Source: Leisingera daeponensis (GTDB lineage Bacteria > Pseudomonadota > Alphaproteobacteria > Rhodobacterales > Rhodobacteraceae). From it: a stretch of 40,459 bases of DNA. Positions 30,782-40,230 of this stretch are shown here, piece after piece; the stretch's first letter is position 1, and every line of letters starts with the position of its first letter. Below the pieces are notes generated by a model, which ran no database searches, was not told the DNA's origin, and saw only the letters and a list, made by a program, of their open reading frames with translations. The DNA lies in contig NZ_JAHVJA010000019.1 in the NCBI RefSeq assembly GCF_019801465.1, positions 1 through 40,459 on the forward strand, read 5' to 3'. The position numbers and the translations under genes were made by a program.

Positions 30782-31040
30782 TGCCCATGTAAATCTGCGA
30801 GGACCGGTGGGGAGTGTAAGAAGACGATGACATGAATGGGCAAAATGATCGAACAGATCTGGATCAGGAAAACCAGTTAGTCGCTGCGAGCAAAGAGCTC
30901 GAAGGTTAGATTTGGACCTGATCCGCTGATCACCATCCCGGCCTGCGGCTTCTAAAAATGCCGCGGAGAGAGGCCTTACAGAAGTTCGCACTCGGTCACA
31001 GACCTGGAAAGTCAGAAACTTCTTGCACTTTGGGCGGCAA
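30782..31040 (+). ncRNA. Right-end noncoding region of the IS110 element, candidate bridge RNA
   Basis: About 260 bases lie between the transposase stop and the right junction and contain no credible gene. In the IS1111 subgroup this is where the bridge RNA is encoded. GC-rich blocks able to pair locally are present (CCGCGG near 30962, CCCGGCCTGCGGC near 30935). The assignment is by position only; no structure was computed. Confidence 0.4.
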
Positions 31041-31041
31041 C

Positions 31042-31362
31042 CACAGAAGTGACTACATCGGTGCGCGGGTGTTACTGAGCAGCCTGCCCAAGGTCGACTG
31101 GCTGCTCGGGGACCGCGGCTATGACGCCGACTGGTTCCGAGAAGCATTGCAAGACAAAGGGATACGCGCATGCATCCCCGGCCGAAAGAAATGAAAGACA
31201 CCGGTTCGATACGACAAGCGCCGACACAAACGACGCAACCGCATCGAGATCATGTTCGCCAGGCTCAAGGACTGGCGGCGCGTGGCGACACGCTATGATC
31301 GCTGTCCCAAGGTCTTCCTCTCAGCCATCGCTCTGGCTGCGACCCTCATCTATTGGTTATGA
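31042..31362 (+). pseudogene. IS5-family transposase, 3' part
   Basis: The frame gives SDYIGARVLLSSLPKVDWLL, then GDRGYDADWFREALQDKGIR and ACIPGRKK, the second half of the DDE domain. An in-frame TGA at 31192-31194 stands where relatives have Arg or Gln. The frame then continues KTPVRYDKRRHKRRNRIEIM and LKDWRRVATRYDRCPKVFLS to the normal end YWL at 31359, with stop 31360-31362. About 12 codons between DSH and SDY found in related elements are missing. Confidence 0.85.
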
Positions 31363-31378
31363 ATCCTGACCCTAACTC

Positions 31379-31406
31379 TGCAGAAGCTTGGTCTGGCGCT
31401 TCTGCA
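31379..31406 (+). terminator. Hairpin just right of the IS5 element
   Basis: TGCAGAAGC (31379-31387) and GCTTCTGCA (31398-31406) form a perfect 9-bp stem with a ten-base loop, followed by TTT. It may be a terminator belonging to the pre-insertion locus. Confidence 0.4.
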
Positions 31407-31708
31407 TTTGGTCGCTACCTTCAGGCGGGAATGGGAACCTGTCTGAGCCGCCCTATATAAGCCGGACGCGTCTGCGAACGAACAAGCCGCTTCTCCGCTC
31501 AGAGCACAAAATCTTCCAGCCAACCACTTCTTAGCGAAAATCGCCAACGAAAGGGAAAAATTAGCTATCTTCGTCTAAAATTTGCGACCAGGTAGCCAAA
31601 TAAGAGGCTTGTCAACCAAAGGGTTTTGCTAAGCTGGAAAGACTGGCGCCGCGCCGCATATGGATTCATGCCCGCTGCCTGGACACGCCCAGAAAAGAAG
31701 GAAACCGC
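31407..31708 (+). other. Upstream region of the bkd operon
   Basis: About 300 bases without a gene, AT-richer near 31540-31600. It should hold the promoter of the branched-chain oxoacid dehydrogenase operon. No -35/-10 pair is convincing. AAGGAAA just before ATG 31709 is the ribosome site. No regulator gene such as bkdR is present next to the operon. Confidence 0.4.
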
Positions 31709-32944
31709 ATGAGTGATGACTTCCCGCCGCTATCGCTGAATGTGCCGGAACCAGGTTGCAGGCCGGGCAGCACGCCTGATTTCTCGGACTTCGAAATTCC
31801 GCGCGCCGGGGCAGTGAAACGCCCGCCAACGGATGTGGAGCCTGACTCGATCCGCGACATGGCGTTTTCCATTGTCCGCGTGCTGAACAAGGACGGCGAG
31901 ACGGTGGGCGACTGGGCCGGCGCGCTGAGTGCGGAGGAACTGCGCGAGGGCCTGCGGCACATGCTCACCCTACGCACGTTTGACGCGCGGATGCTGAACG
32001 CGCAGCGCCAGGGCAAGACCAGCTTCTACATGCAGCACTTGGGTGAGGAGGCCGTGTCCTGCGCCTTTTCCCGCGCTTTGCGGCCGGGCGACATGAATTT
32101 TCCGACCTACCGCCAGGCCGGGCTGCTGATTGCGGGCGGCTATCCGATGCTGACCATGATGAACCAGATCTATTCAAATGCCGACGACCCGCTGCACGGG
32201 CGCCAGTTGCCGATCATGTATTCCTCCAAGGAACACGGGTTCTTCTCGATCTCCGGAAACCTCGGCACCCAGTTCGTGCAATCGGTTGGCTGGGCGATGG
32301 CCTCGGCGATCTCGGGCGATACCAAGATCGCCACCGGTTGGATCGGAGACGGCTCCACGGCGGAGAGCGATTTTCACTCCGCCATGGTCTTCGCCTCAAC
32401 CTATGACGCGCCGGTTGTTCTGAACATCGTCAACAACCAGTGGGCCATCTCGACCTTCCAGGGCATTGCACGAGGCGAAGTCGGTACCTTCGCGGCCCGC
32501 GGCCACGGCTTCGGCATCGCCTCGATCCGGGTCGACGGCAACGACTACCTGGCCGTTCATGCGGTGGCGCAATGGGCCACCGAGCGCGCACGGCGCGGCC
32601 ATGGACCGACGCTGATCGAGCATGTCACCTACCGCGCGGGCGGGCATTCCACCAGCGACGACCCCTCCGCTTACCGCTCCAAGCGCGAAGCCGCCGCCTG
32701 GCCGCTGGGCGACCCGATCGAGCGGCTGAAAAAACACCTGATCACCATCGGAGAATGGAGCGACGAGCGCCACAAACAGGCCGAAGCGGAAATTCTGGAT
32801 GAGGTCATCGCCACCCAGAAGCAGGCCGAAGCCATCGGCACATTGGGCGGCGGCAAGACCCCTAGCCCGCGCGACATGTTCGAAGGCGTTTACGAAACCA
32901 TGCCGCCGCATCTGATCCGGCAGCGCCAGGAGGCGGGGTACTGA
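31709..32944 (+). CDS. bkdA1: Branched-chain 2-oxoacid dehydrogenase E1 alpha
   Basis: The 411-residue protein is the alpha subunit of the thiamine-diphosphate-dependent E1 component. The ThDP motif runs from GWIGDGSTAESDFHSAMVF (about 211) to NIVNNQWAIS, and RAGGHSTSDDPSAYRSK is the phosphorylation-loop region of the E1 alpha family. The N-terminal extension of about 75 residues and the length near 410 fit branched-chain (BCKDH) rather than pyruvate dehydrogenase subunits (about 330). E1 decarboxylates the oxoacids of valine, leucine and isoleucine. It is the first of four same-strand genes; the next begins one base after its stop. Confidence 0.94.
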   Translation: MSDDFPPLSLNVPEPGCRPGSTPDFSDFEIPRAGAVKRPPTDVEPDSIRDMAFSIVRVLNKDGETVGDWAGALSAEELREGLRHMLTLRTFDARMLNAQRQGKTSFYMQHLGEEAVSCAFSRALRPGDMNFPTYRQAGLLIAGGYPMLTMMNQIYSNADDPLHGRQLPIMYSSKEHGFFSISGNLGTQFVQSVGWAMASAISGDTKIATGWIGDGSTAESDFHSAMVFASTYDAPVVLNIVNNQWAISTFQGIARGEVGTFAARGHGFGIASIRVDGNDYLAVHAVAQWATERARRGHGPTLIEHVTYRAGGHSTSDDPSAYRSKREAAAWPLGDPIERLKKHLITIGEWSDERHKQAEAEILDEVIATQKQAEAIGTLGGGKTPSPRDMFEGVYETMPPHLIRQRQEAGY

Positions 32945-32945
32945 G

Positions 32946-33959
<1,014 letters not shown>

Positions 33960-33963
33960 AACG

Positions 33964-35277
33964 ATGGGTGTTTTTGCCATGCGCCTGCCCGATGTGGGGG
34001 AAGGCATTGCCGAGGCCGAACTGACCGAATGGCATGTGAAGCCCGGCGACATCGTTCAGGAGGATGACATCCTGGCGGCGGTGATGACAGACAAGGCCGC
34101 GGTCGAGGTGCCCTCGGCCGTAGCAGGCAAGGTGCTGGAGCTGGGCGGCGAGATTGGCGAGATGATGGCGATCGGCTCCGTGCTGATCCGCATTGAGGTC
34201 GATGGCGACGGCAACGAGAGCGCCGATGCCGCGAACCCGGCGCCCTCCTCCGCCAAAGACGGCGCGGATACGGCATCGGGTTCCGAAGACGCGCCGCAGG
34301 AGGCGGAGGAGTCTGCGGAACCGAAAGAAGCCAAGCCCGCCGCCGAACCCGCAGCCCCCGCCCCTGCGGCCAAGAAACCGGGCCACCGGCTGCCGCGACC
34401 GGAGGGCGCCAAGCCATTGGCTGCGCCCTCGGTGCGGGCGCGGGCGCGCTCTGAAGGGGTGGATCTGCGCCACGTGCCGGGCACCGGCCCCGGCGGGCGC
34501 ATCAGCCACGAGGACCTGGACAGCTGGATCGCCTCGGGCGGCATCCAGCAGGGCAGCGTCAAGCGCGGCCGCAACACCGGCGTCGAGGAAATCCGCGTCA
34601 TCGGCATGCGCCGCAAGATCGCCGAGAAGATGGCGCAGTCGAAGCGGCAGATCCCGCATATCACCATCGTCGAAGAGGTCGAGATGGGCGCGCTGGAAGA
34701 CCTGCGCGCGGCGCTGAACAAGAAGCACGCGGGCGAACGCCCCAAGCTGACGCTGCTGCCCTTCCTGATGCGCGCGATCGTCGAGGCGGTGCGCGAGCAG
34801 CCCGGCCTGAACGCGCGTTTTGATGACAAGGCCGGGGTGATTCACCGCCACGGCGGCGTGCACATCGGCATTGCCACCCAGACGCCGCAGGGGCTGAACG
34901 TGCCGGTCGTGCACCACGCCGAGGCGGGCAGCCTGTGGGACAACGCCGGTGAGCTGGCCCGCCTGGCCGAGGCCGCGCGCGAAGGCTCGATCAAGCGCGA
35001 GGAGCTGTCGGGCGGCACTATCACCATCACCTCGCTCGGGGCGCTGGGGGCGATTGCCACCACGCCGATCATCAACCACCCGGAGGTGGCGATCGTCGGC
35101 GTCAACAAGATGCAGATCCGCCCGGTCTGGGACGGCCAGCAGTTCCAGCCGCGCAAGATGATGAACCTGTCCTGCTCCTTCGACCACCGCGTTGTCGATG
35201 GCTGGGATGCGGCGGTGTTCGTGCAGAAACTGAAAACCCTGCTGGAATCTCCGGCAATGCTGTTTGTCGAGGGCTGA
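33964..35277 (+). CDS. bkdB: Branched-chain 2-oxoacid dehydrogenase E2 (dihydrolipoyl acyltransferase)
   Basis: The 437-residue protein has one N-terminal lipoyl domain with the lipoylated Lys44 in VMTDKAAVEVPS, an acidic Ala/Pro/Glu-rich linker (about 82-130), a peripheral subunit-binding domain (about 143-182, RARARSEGVDLRHVPGTG), and the C-terminal acyltransferase domain ending with the catalytic motif SFDHRVVDG (His408, Asp412). It forms the complex core, moves the acyl group from E1 to CoA, and hands reduced lipoyl groups to E3. A single lipoyl domain and position between E1 beta and E3 agree with the BCKDH type. The E3 start follows its stop with no gap. Confidence 0.94.
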   Translation: MGVFAMRLPDVGEGIAEAELTEWHVKPGDIVQEDDILAAVMTDKAAVEVPSAVAGKVLELGGEIGEMMAIGSVLIRIEVDGDGNESADAANPAPSSAKDGADTASGSEDAPQEAEESAEPKEAKPAAEPAAPAPAAKKPGHRLPRPEGAKPLAAPSVRARARSEGVDLRHVPGTGPGGRISHEDLDSWIASGGIQQGSVKRGRNTGVEEIRVIGMRRKIAEKMAQSKRQIPHITIVEEVEMGALEDLRAALNKKHAGERPKLTLLPFLMRAIVEAVREQPGLNARFDDKAGVIHRHGGVHIGIATQTPQGLNVPVVHHAEAGSLWDNAGELARLAEAAREGSIKREELSGGTITITSLGALGAIATTPIINHPEVAIVGVNKMQIRPVWDGQQFQPRKMMNLSCSFDHRVVDGWDAAVFVQKLKTLLESPAMLFVEG

Positions 35278-36636
35278 ATGACTGATCTGAAATGTAAACT
35301 GCTGATCATCGGTGCCGGGCCCGGCGGCTATGTCTGCGCCATCCGCGCAGGGCAGCTGGGCATCGACACCATCGTGGTGGACGAGGCCGCGCCCGGCGGC
35401 ACCTGCCTGAACGTGGGCTGCATCCCCTCCAAGGCGCTGATCCACGCGGCGGATGAATTCCACAAGCTCGCCCATGCGGGCTCTGGCCCGCTGGGCATCA
35501 CCGCAGGCGCGCCGCAGATCGATCTGGGCAAGACGATGGCGTGGAAAGACGGCATCGTGCAGCGGCTGACCGGCGGCGTGGCCGGGCTGATGCGCAAGGC
35601 CGGCGCCAAGCTGGTCGAGGGCCGCGCGCGCTTCCTGGACGGCAAGACGGTGCTGGTGCGCAACGGTAAAACCGAGACCCACATCCGCGCCGAGCGCATC
35701 GTGATCGCCTCCGGCTCTGCACCCGTTGAGCTGCCCTTCCTGCCCTATGGCGGCGACATCCTGTCCTCCACCGCGGCGCTGGCGCTGACGGAGGTGCCCA
35801 AAACCCTCGCCGTGGTCGGTGCCGGCTATATCGGGCTCGAACTGGGCACGGTCTTTGCCAAGCTCGGCACTAAGGTCACCATCGTCGAGGCCGAGGGCAG
35901 CATCCTGCCCGCCTATGACAAGGCGCTGACCCGGCCTGTCGCCAAGCGGCTGGAAGAGCTGGGCGTCACCGTGCTGACCGGCGCCAAGGCCAGCGGCCAT
36001 GTGGATGGCGTGCTCGCGACCAACGCGGGCGAGGTCGCGGCGGAGAAGGTGCTGGTCACCGTCGGCCGCCGCCCCCGCACCGCCGGCATCGGCATTGATG
36101 AGCTGGCGCTGACCCTGAACGGCCCCTTCATCCGCATCGACAAGACCTGCCAGACTTCGATGCGCGGGATCTATGCGATTGGCGACGTGACTGGCGAGCC
36201 AATGCTGGCCCACCGCGCTATGGCGCAAGGCGAAATGGTTGCCGAACATGTCGCGGGCCACGCGGTCGAGTGGGACAAGCGCGCGATCCCCGCGGTCTGC
36301 TTCACCGACCCCGAGATCGTCACCTGCGGTGCGCTGCCGGGCGAGGTCGAAGGCACCAAGGCGACCGACTTCCCCTTTGCCGCAAATGGCCGCGCCATGA
36401 CCACCGAGCGCGAGGACGGCTTCATCCGCGTCGTCTGGCGCGAGGCGGATCACGCGGTGCTGGGCATTCAGGCGGTCGGTGCGGGGATTTCCGAGATGTC
36501 GGCAGCCTTCTCGCTCGCCATCGAAATGGGCGCCTGCCTTGAAGACATCGGAGCCACCATCCACGCCCATCCGACCCAGTCCGAAGGTCTGCAGGAGGCC
36601 TGCCTGCGCGCGCTGGATCGCGCTCTGCACATCTGA
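35278..36636 (+). CDS. lpdV: Dihydrolipoyl dehydrogenase (E3) of the bkd operon
   Basis: The 452-residue flavoprotein has an FAD Rossmann motif (IIGAGPGGYVCAIRAGQLG at 10-28), the redox disulfide GGTCLNVGCIPS (Cys43, Cys48), the NAD motif VVGAGYIGLELGTVFAKLG (about 180), the second FAD motif GIYAIGDVTG, and the C-terminal active-site His-Glu pair in IHAHPTQSEG. It re-oxidises the lipoyl groups of E2 with NAD. Having its own E3 in the operon is typical for branched-chain complexes. The start is immediately after the E2 stop. Confidence 0.95.
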   Translation: MTDLKCKLLIIGAGPGGYVCAIRAGQLGIDTIVVDEAAPGGTCLNVGCIPSKALIHAADEFHKLAHAGSGPLGITAGAPQIDLGKTMAWKDGIVQRLTGGVAGLMRKAGAKLVEGRARFLDGKTVLVRNGKTETHIRAERIVIASGSAPVELPFLPYGGDILSSTAALALTEVPKTLAVVGAGYIGLELGTVFAKLGTKVTIVEAEGSILPAYDKALTRPVAKRLEELGVTVLTGAKASGHVDGVLATNAGEVAAEKVLVTVGRRPRTAGIGIDELALTLNGPFIRIDKTCQTSMRGIYAIGDVTGEPMLAHRAMAQGEMVAEHVAGHAVEWDKRAIPAVCFTDPEIVTCGALPGEVEGTKATDFPFAANGRAMTTEREDGFIRVVWREADHAVLGIQAVGAGISEMSAAFSLAIEMGACLEDIGATIHAHPTQSEGLQEACLRALDRALHI

Positions 36637-36738
36637 TACCCGGCAGCACGATCTCCGTCGCACCTTTGCCGCCTTCGCCATCATTTCGGGCAAGCTGCTT
36701 GACTACAAGTATGGAAAAGAAAACCGAAAAAGAGCTGC

Positions 36739-36753
36739 CAAGGCATTCTGCCT
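36739..36753 (+). terminator. Small hairpin after the bkd operon
   Basis: AAGGCA (36739-36744) and TGCCTT (36748-36753) with a three-base loop, preceded by an A-rich run, lie about 100 bases after the E3 stop and 35 bases before the sigma factor gene. It is short, and termination here is uncertain. Confidence 0.35.
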
Positions 36754-36787
36754 TTGACTGAGGACCAGGGTTGCAGCAGATTGCGTT

Positions 36788-37291
36788 ATGCCTTCGACGA
36801 CCCAAATCGAATTTCTCTTGCCGGAGCTACAGGCCTACGCAGCGGCGATCTGCTCCGGGCAGAGCGAGTCCGAGGATTTAGTTCAAGACGCAATTGAGCG
36901 CGCTCTCAAGAGCGGGCGGTGGCCTTCTCATCTGGGCGAGCTTCGCCACTGGATGTTCCGGGTCATTCGGAATCTGCATTTCGATGAGCTTAGAAAAATC
37001 CGTGTGCGCCGGGAATATTTGGCGGCTGAAAAACGTCTATCTTATGAGGCTAGCAGTTCCGACACGGCCCGGGACGTTCTAATCAGGCAGGCCTTTGAAC
37101 GGCTGACACCCGAAAAGCGCGAAGTGCTGTGCCTTGTCGACATAATGGGTTTGAAATACGCAGAGGCCGCCGAAGTGATGAATGTACCGCCCGGCACCGT
37201 CATGAGCCGCGTTAGCAGAGCGCGGCGGGCCCTGCTGGACCTGGTCGATGGGACACAACCAAATGAGCAGAAGGTGACACGCCGGAAATGA
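36788..37291 (+). CDS. ECF RNA polymerase sigma factor
   Basis: The 167-residue protein has the two-domain ECF layout. Region 2 (about 8-75) includes SEDLVQDAIERALKSG and HWMFRVIRNLHFDELRK; region 4 (about 100-155) includes LTPEKREVLCLVDIMGLKYAEAA and the helix-turn-helix VPPGTVMSRVSRARRAL. It overlaps the anti-sigma gene by four bases (ATGA), the standard arrangement for a sigma factor held inactive at the membrane. Its target may be the convergent sulfite dehydrogenase operon or its own promoter. No ECF-type promoter was found just upstream of the gene. Confidence 0.93.
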   Translation: MPSTTQIEFLLPELQAYAAAICSGQSESEDLVQDAIERALKSGRWPSHLGELRHWMFRVIRNLHFDELRKIRVRREYLAAEKRLSYEASSSDTARDVLIRQAFERLTPEKREVLCLVDIMGLKYAEAAEVMNVPPGTVMSRVSRARRALLDLVDGTQPNEQKVTRRK

Positions 37292-38040
37292 GCGGGTTGA
37301 GCGAACAGGACTGGGAATTGGTGAACGCATACCACGATGGTGCGCTGGCGGAACCTGAGGCGCAGGCATTCGTCAAACGGCTGGCCGCGGAGCCTGAGTT
37401 GGCGGCGGCATTGGCCAGTGTCAAAGAGGTTTCGCAAAGCCTGGGGGGCCTGCGGCCCACCTTGGCGCTTGCTTCTGCCGCGGCGCCAGTAGAGCTGCAG
37501 GCGCCTGCTGCTGCCAACTCAAACCGGAGCCCGGCCCGTTGGCTGGCTGGTGGCGCTGTTGCTGCCGCTCTGGCTTTGGCGGCACTTTGGGGCTCCGGGA
37601 CGTTTGACACGCCAACAGCGTTTGATCTGCATCAAGACTTGGCCGACCAGAGTTTCTCGGTGGGTTTCTCGGACCTTCAGCGGGCTGAAGCATTGAGCTT
37701 GCATGGTGTGCCGGATCTCGCCAGCGCCAATCTGGCACCGGTCGCGTTCAAGGTCCTGCAGGATGGAAGCGTAACGCATTATGCAGGCCGGAACGGTTGC
37801 AGGCTTTCCTATTTCCTGGGAAATGCTGCAGAGCCAGGACAGCCGCCGGCACATGTTCAATCCATTTCCTGGACCACCGGCCCAAGCACGCAGCACATGA
37901 TCATTGCAACCGGCATGGACCGGGCAAAGTTCGACGCCATTGCCGCCTTCCTCAAACTTGCAACCGGGCTGCAAGCCAACAAGGGGGCCGTGGCCTCACT
38001 CAACGAAGCCACGGCCGCTGCCAGCCCCTGTGTCGGGTGA
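37288..38040 (+). CDS. Transmembrane anti-sigma factor
   Basis: The 250-residue protein has a cytoplasmic N-terminal sigma-binding segment (LVNAYHDGALAEPEAQAFVKRLA), one transmembrane helix (about 84-103, WLAGGAVAAALALAALW) and a periplasmic domain of about 145 residues with a lone Cys pair (GCRLSYF and the C-terminal SPCVG). The His of the HxxxCxxC zinc site is at AYHDG, but the Cys residues are missing, so it is a zinc-free anti-sigma. The periplasmic domain presumably senses the inducing signal. It is co-translated with the ECF gene and lies 30 bases from the convergent cytochrome gene. Confidence 0.85.
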   Translation: MSGLSEQDWELVNAYHDGALAEPEAQAFVKRLAAEPELAAALASVKEVSQSLGGLRPTLALASAAAPVELQAPAAANSNRSPARWLAGGAVAAALALAALWGSGTFDTPTAFDLHQDLADQSFSVGFSDLQRAEALSLHGVPDLASANLAPVAFKVLQDGSVTHYAGRNGCRLSYFLGNAAEPGQPPAHVQSISWTTGPSTQHMIIATGMDRAKFDAIAAFLKLATGLQANKGAVASLNEATAAASPCVG

Positions 38041-38070
38041 CGGCTCCGCCTTAGGGGCGGCCCCGGCCCG

Positions 38071-38784
38071 TCAGTTGCTTCCAGGTTGCGGAAAGTTCGG
38101 GCGGTCTTCGCCGTAATGAGCCGAGAGGTAGTCGAGCACTTCGCTCAACTCCGGCTCTTCGATTTCGGACATACCCTGTTCATCCACCATCCATTCCAGC
38201 ATCTCGACCCAGCCGTCCCGGGTCAGCCCCTGCTGGGCCACGATCATCTCGGAATGGCAGGCACTGCACATGTAGTAGGTGGTTTCGACTCCGGGGGCGT
38301 CGAACAACACACCGAATTCATACTCTTCCTCGGCGTCCTCAACCGGGGCGGCGGCCGCCACGGCGCCAAAGGCCAGCGGGCTGTCAGAGAAGCCGTTCAG
38401 GTAAGCAATCAGATCCAGCCGCTGACTGTCATTCTTCAACCCGGCAAAGCTCATCTTGGTGCCCTTCACCTCGGCTTTGGGCTTTTCCAGGAAGGCGTCC
38501 AGGCGTTCGACGGTCCACTCCCCGCCATAGCCGCTCAGGGCGGAAGAATACGTATAATCTTCCATTCCCGCGACCGGGCCGCCGACGATCCCATAGAGAT
38601 TGGGGCCGACTTTCTTTTTTCCGCCCTGTTCAACAGTGTGGCAGGCGGCACATTTCTTAAAAACACGTTCACCTTGACCGGGGTCGGCATCCGCAAGCGC
38701 GGCGCTGATATCGGCAACGGCAGGCATAGCAAGGCACAGGGCGCCGACCGCGACAGACAGGCACCGCAAAGCTGCGAGTTTCAT
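38071..38784 (-). CDS. Dihaem cytochrome c, partner of the sulfite dehydrogenase
   Basis: The 237-residue protein has a signal peptide (1-24, ending AVADI). The first haem domain is of mitochondrial cytochrome c/c2 type (CAACH at 45-49, [18 protein letters not shown], axial Met111 in GTKMSFAGL). An acidic linker (about 146-160) leads to a second haem motif CSACH (173-177) followed by a SorB/SoxD-like helical segment. ATG 38784 is preferred because AGGAG lies eight bases upstream and the signal begins there, not at 38811. It lies 65 bases downstream of the SoxC-like gene on the same strand and would accept electrons from its molybdenum centre. It is shorter than typical SoxD and carries its own c2-like domain, an unusual combination. 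Confidence 0.85.
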   Translation of the reverse strand: MKLAALRCLSVAVGALCLAMPAVADISAALADADPGQGERVFKKCAACHTVEQGGKKKVGPNLYGIVGGPVAGMEDYTYSSALSGYGGEWTVERLDAFLEKPKAEVKGTKMSFAGLKNDSQRLDLIAYLNGFSDSPLAFGAVAAAAPVEDAEEEYEFGVLFDAPGVETTYYMCSACHSEMIVAQQGLTRDGWVEMLEWMVDEQGMSEIEEPELSEVLDYLSAHYGEDRPNFPQPGSN

Positions 38785-38849
38785 TCTACTGCTCCTGATT
38801 GGAAGTGGCATCCTGGCGGCGGCCGGCGGGCCGGCAACCGCCTGTTTTG

Positions 38850-40148
38850 TCAGCCGGCACGCACGCCAACGCGGTGCATGGTGTTGTTGAGGTAACCTTT
38901 GGGGTTCCAGTCGATCGCAAAGGGCTGCATCACCCCTTCACTGTCGGTCGCCCGCGCCCAGATCTCGTAGTAGCCTGCCTGGGGAAAGGTCACCTCGGCC
39001 CGCCAATTCTGCCAGGCGCCGGAATTGACCGGGGCATCCAGCTCGGCCGCGTTCCAGGTCGCGCCGAAGTCGGTGGAGATTTCCACCTTCTCCACCGTGC
39101 GGTCGCCGGACCAGGCGTGGCCGCGCACCTGAGTTTGCAAGGCGCCAAGATCGCTGTTGTTCGCCGGGAAAGTCACCAGCGATTTCACCGGCATCCGCTC
39201 GATGATCACAAAATCCTCCTTCGGCACGCTCTGCCCCGGAGACACCGGGTAGGCAGGTACGCGATAGGCGGTGCCGGTCATCTTGGGACCATCGTGAACC
39301 TGATCGCGGAGCTCGATCCGGGTCAGCCATTTCTGAGCGGTGGAGGCAGGCCACCCCGGCACCACAAGACGCAGCGGCGCGCCGTTCATCGGATGCAGCG
39401 GGCCGCCGTTCATTTCAAATGCGATCAGAATATTGTCGGTCAGTGCCTTTGCAATCGGCATACCGCGTGAAATCGGCAGCTTGTCCGGGTTGCCCGACAG
39501 ATGAGCGTCGGCCCCATAGTGGGCGGTATAAACCACATTGGACTGAACACCCGCCTTCTCCAGCACGTCCTTCAGACGCACGCCGGTCCATTCCGAACAG
39601 GCCACCGCGCCATAGGTCCACTGGTTGCCCTTGGCCGGCGGGTTAAAGAAACCGCGCCCGTTACCTCCGCATTCGAGTGTCAGTGCCATGGTCACCACCT
39701 CGAACTGTTCCTGCAGGTCCGCGATGCTCAGCTCCAGCGGCGTGTCGACAAAACCGTCAATGGTCAGTGTCCAGGTTTCGGGGTCCACATCCTCGGGTGG
39801 CAGACCGTTGTTGCGGATGAAGTGCCGGCTGGTCGGGGTGATCGGATCATCCAGCAGCTCGGGCGGGGTTTCAGCGTTCAACGGGCGGTCATTAAGCAGC
39901 GTCAGCCCGTCCTTGCCGGTCAGCACATCCTCGCCCGCCATCGCGGCCGGGACAAACCCGATAGGCATGCTGCGGTGAAAAGGGATCGAGGTGCCGACCA
40001 TGGCTGCCATCGTGGCAAGCCCGGTCCGCTTCAGAAACCCGCGCCGGTCAGGATTCGCAACCCGTCCGAAAAACTCGCGATCCGCCTGTTCCGGGTTTTC
40101 CGCAAAGAATTCCTGAACCGAGCGTTTCTTGTCATTGTCTGGCGCCAT
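38850..40148 (-). CDS. SoxC-like sulfite dehydrogenase, molybdenum subunit
   Basis: The 432-residue protein has a Tat signal ([20 protein letters not shown]), the sulfite oxidase molybdopterin domain with the molybdenum-ligating Cys160 in [11 protein letters not shown], the [18 protein letters not shown] active-site segment, and the C-terminal dimerisation domain ([19 protein letters not shown]). Length and N-terminal extension match SoxC and periplasmic sulfite dehydrogenases. With the dihaem cytochrome downstream it should oxidise sulfite to sulfate in the periplasm and feed electrons to the respiratory chain. An AGGGAGG ribosome site precedes the ATG. No other sox genes are in the window, so it could serve sulfite from organosulfur compounds rather than thiosulfate oxidation. 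Confidence 0.92.
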   Translation of the reverse strand: MAPDNDKKRSVQEFFAENPEQADREFFGRVANPDRRGFLKRTGLATMAAMVGTSIPFHRSMPIGFVPAAMAGEDVLTGKDGLTLLNDRPLNAETPPELLDDPITPTSRHFIRNNGLPPEDVDPETWTLTIDGFVDTPLELSIADLQEQFEVVTMALTLECGGNGRGFFNPPAKGNQWTYGAVACSEWTGVRLKDVLEKAGVQSNVVYTAHYGADAHLSGNPDKLPISRGMPIAKALTDNILIAFEMNGGPLHPMNGAPLRLVVPGWPASTAQKWLTRIELRDQVHDGPKMTGTAYRVPAYPVSPGQSVPKEDFVIIERMPVKSLVTFPANNSDLGALQTQVRGHAWSGDRTVEKVEISTDFGATWNAAELDAPVNSGAWQNWRAEVTFPQAGYYEIWARATDSEGVMQPFAIDWNPKGYLNNTMHRVGVRAG

Positions 40149-40204
40149 TTTTTCCTCCCTTGGCCGCTGGCTATGTGCTGCTGAACACAGGCACTTAAGG
40201 AAAA

Positions 40205-40230
40205 GACGTACGAGGCACTCATATTATTCC
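40205..40230 (-). promoter_or_regulatory. Candidate ECF-type promoter of the sulfite dehydrogenase operon
   Basis: On the minus strand GGAAT (40226-40230) is followed 17 bases later by CGTC (40205-40208), the general shape of ECF promoters (GGAA-type -35, CGT-type -10). It ends 56 bases upstream of the sulfite dehydrogenase ATG. It is a short motif and could occur by chance; the nearby ECF gene makes it worth testing. Nothing else was recognised from here to the right edge. Confidence 0.35.

Larger units (their letters stand above)
29729..31045 (+). mobile_element. IS110-family element nested in the IS5 transposase gene
   Basis: CCACA occurs at both junctions (29729-29733 and 31041-31045). 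Joining the flanks through one CCACA restores the IS5 transposase reading frame (DSH to RSDYIGA), which places the insert at about 1312 bases, a normal IS110 size. The transposase starts only about 20 bases from the left junction, while about 260 noncoding bases lie on the right, the layout expected of the IS1111 subgroup. Confidence 0.75.
29263..31372 (+). mobile_element. IS5-family (IS427-like) element interrupted by an IS110-family element
   Basis: The left end GGGTCAGAATGCAT (29263-29276) and the right end, read inward, GGGTCAGGATTCAT (31372 down to 31359) form an imperfect terminal repeat. Both ends are bordered by TA (29261-29262 and 31373-31374), a 2-bp target repeat. Removing the nested IS110-family insert leaves about 800 bases, close to the usual size of these elements. 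The transposase gene is split and carries a frame change and a stop, so it is inactive. Confidence 0.85.

Noticed and set aside
38785-38849. GC-rich inverted repeat between the sulfite dehydrogenase and cytochrome genes as a terminator
   Set aside because: The short GCCGGC repeats have no T run and are common in such GC-rich DNA.
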